Source of the DNA: an uncultured Rhodospirillales bacterium
GTDB taxonomy: Bacteria > Pseudomonadota > Alphaproteobacteria > Kiloniellales > Kiloniellaceae
Length of the DNA stretch: 64,000 nt
Direction: 5' to 3'
Assembly: GCA_913060675.1 (NCBI GenBank)
Contig: CAJXUS010000013.1
Span: 1-64,000, forward strand
How positions within the stretch are numbered: position 1 is the first letter of the stretch; each line of letters opens with the position of its first letter. A program made the translations under genes and the position numbers. Under the pieces are notes generated by a model. It saw only the letters and a list, made by a program, of their open reading frames with translations. It was not told the DNA's origin and did no database searches. Positions 63,863 through 64,000 of the stretch are shown in pieces.

Positions 63863-64000
63863 TTGTTGCGTCTTGTCTTTCTTGAGGTGGCTCTGTTTTC
63901 AACAGTAAGGTCATTCTTATGGAAGCGAAAAGCCTAGACAAGTTCGCCTATAAAAGAGGCTAGTTGTAACTTAGAATTATTCTAAAAAAATCTTGACTTA

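Noticed and set aside
1-64000. CRISPR arrays, insertion sequences, prophage or restriction/defence islands
   Set aside because: No repeat-spacer pattern, transposase, integrase, phage structural or nuclease/toxin gene was recognised; gene content and composition look uniformly chromosomal.

Overview
The window is a gene-dense stretch of about 45-50 % GC chromosomal DNA with alphaproteobacterial content: hldD-lgt-NDUFAF7/MidA-pgeF, rplY-pth-ychF, UbiK-YbjN-proC, a Rieske/cyt b/cyt c1 operon, a small DUF6111 protein next to cca, and a MoxR-DUF58-DUF4159 cluster. A free-living, aerobic, probably marine member of the Rhodospirillales/Kiloniellales/Sneathiellales side of the class fits best; genus is not determinable by reading alone. 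I see no insertion sequence, prophage, integrase, CRISPR array, rRNA or tRNA gene.

Layout. 0-5.5 kb: a DctB-type sensor kinase, a sigma-54-type promoter, then a TAXI-family TRAP solute receptor and fused TRAP permease, closed by a strong terminator. 5.5-11.2 kb: a His-rich exported protein, an AlkC-like DNA glycosylase, leucine-type dehydrogenase, a PCu(A)C copper chaperone with a DUF2946 protein, a Sel1-repeat protein and a small orphan. 11.6-15.2 kb: a 1001-residue divergent PEP-carboxylase homologue with substituted active-site residues, then a DUF924 protein. 15.3-18.1 kb: glutathionyl-hydroquinone reductase and pirin, divergent from a LysR regulator across a 15-bp inverted repeat. 18.2-18.95 kb: a long structured RNA leader whose last helix contains the Shine-Dalgarno of a GNAT gene. 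18.95-25.8 kb: a four-gene MoxR/DUF58/BatA-DUF4159/VWA membrane cluster on the minus strand, its genes overlapping or 10 bp apart.

26-35.3 kb: DUF1285-NUDIX-DUF6111-cca operon, RimJ-like GNAT, hemF, trmL, the petABC operon, a glyoxalase-like protein and an HPP membrane protein. 35.3-44 kb (mostly minus): ychF, pth, rplY, prs, a lipoprotein, pgeF, midA, lgt, hldD. 44.2-47.3 kb (plus): ubiK, ybjN, proC, a TetR regulator, csaA. 47.4-51.1 kb: EnvZ/OmpR-like pair and MarR regulator, divergent from ilvE across a 20-bp palindrome. 51.2-53.7 kb: molybdenum-cofactor genes mobB-moeA-moaD-moaE. 53.8-63.9 kb: uvrC, an AT-rich 580-bp spacer with an inverted pair of DnaA-box-like sites, folB, a Ca2+/cation antiporter, msrB, a PAS histidine kinase, uvrB and a diaminopropionate ammonia-lyase homologue.

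Most of the window is ordinary housekeeping. The parts most worth following up are the structured leader at 18.2 kb, the active-site-altered PEPC homologue at 11.6-14.6 kb, the sigma-54/DctB/TAXI-TRAP arrangement, and the MoxR-DUF58-DUF4159-VWA cluster.
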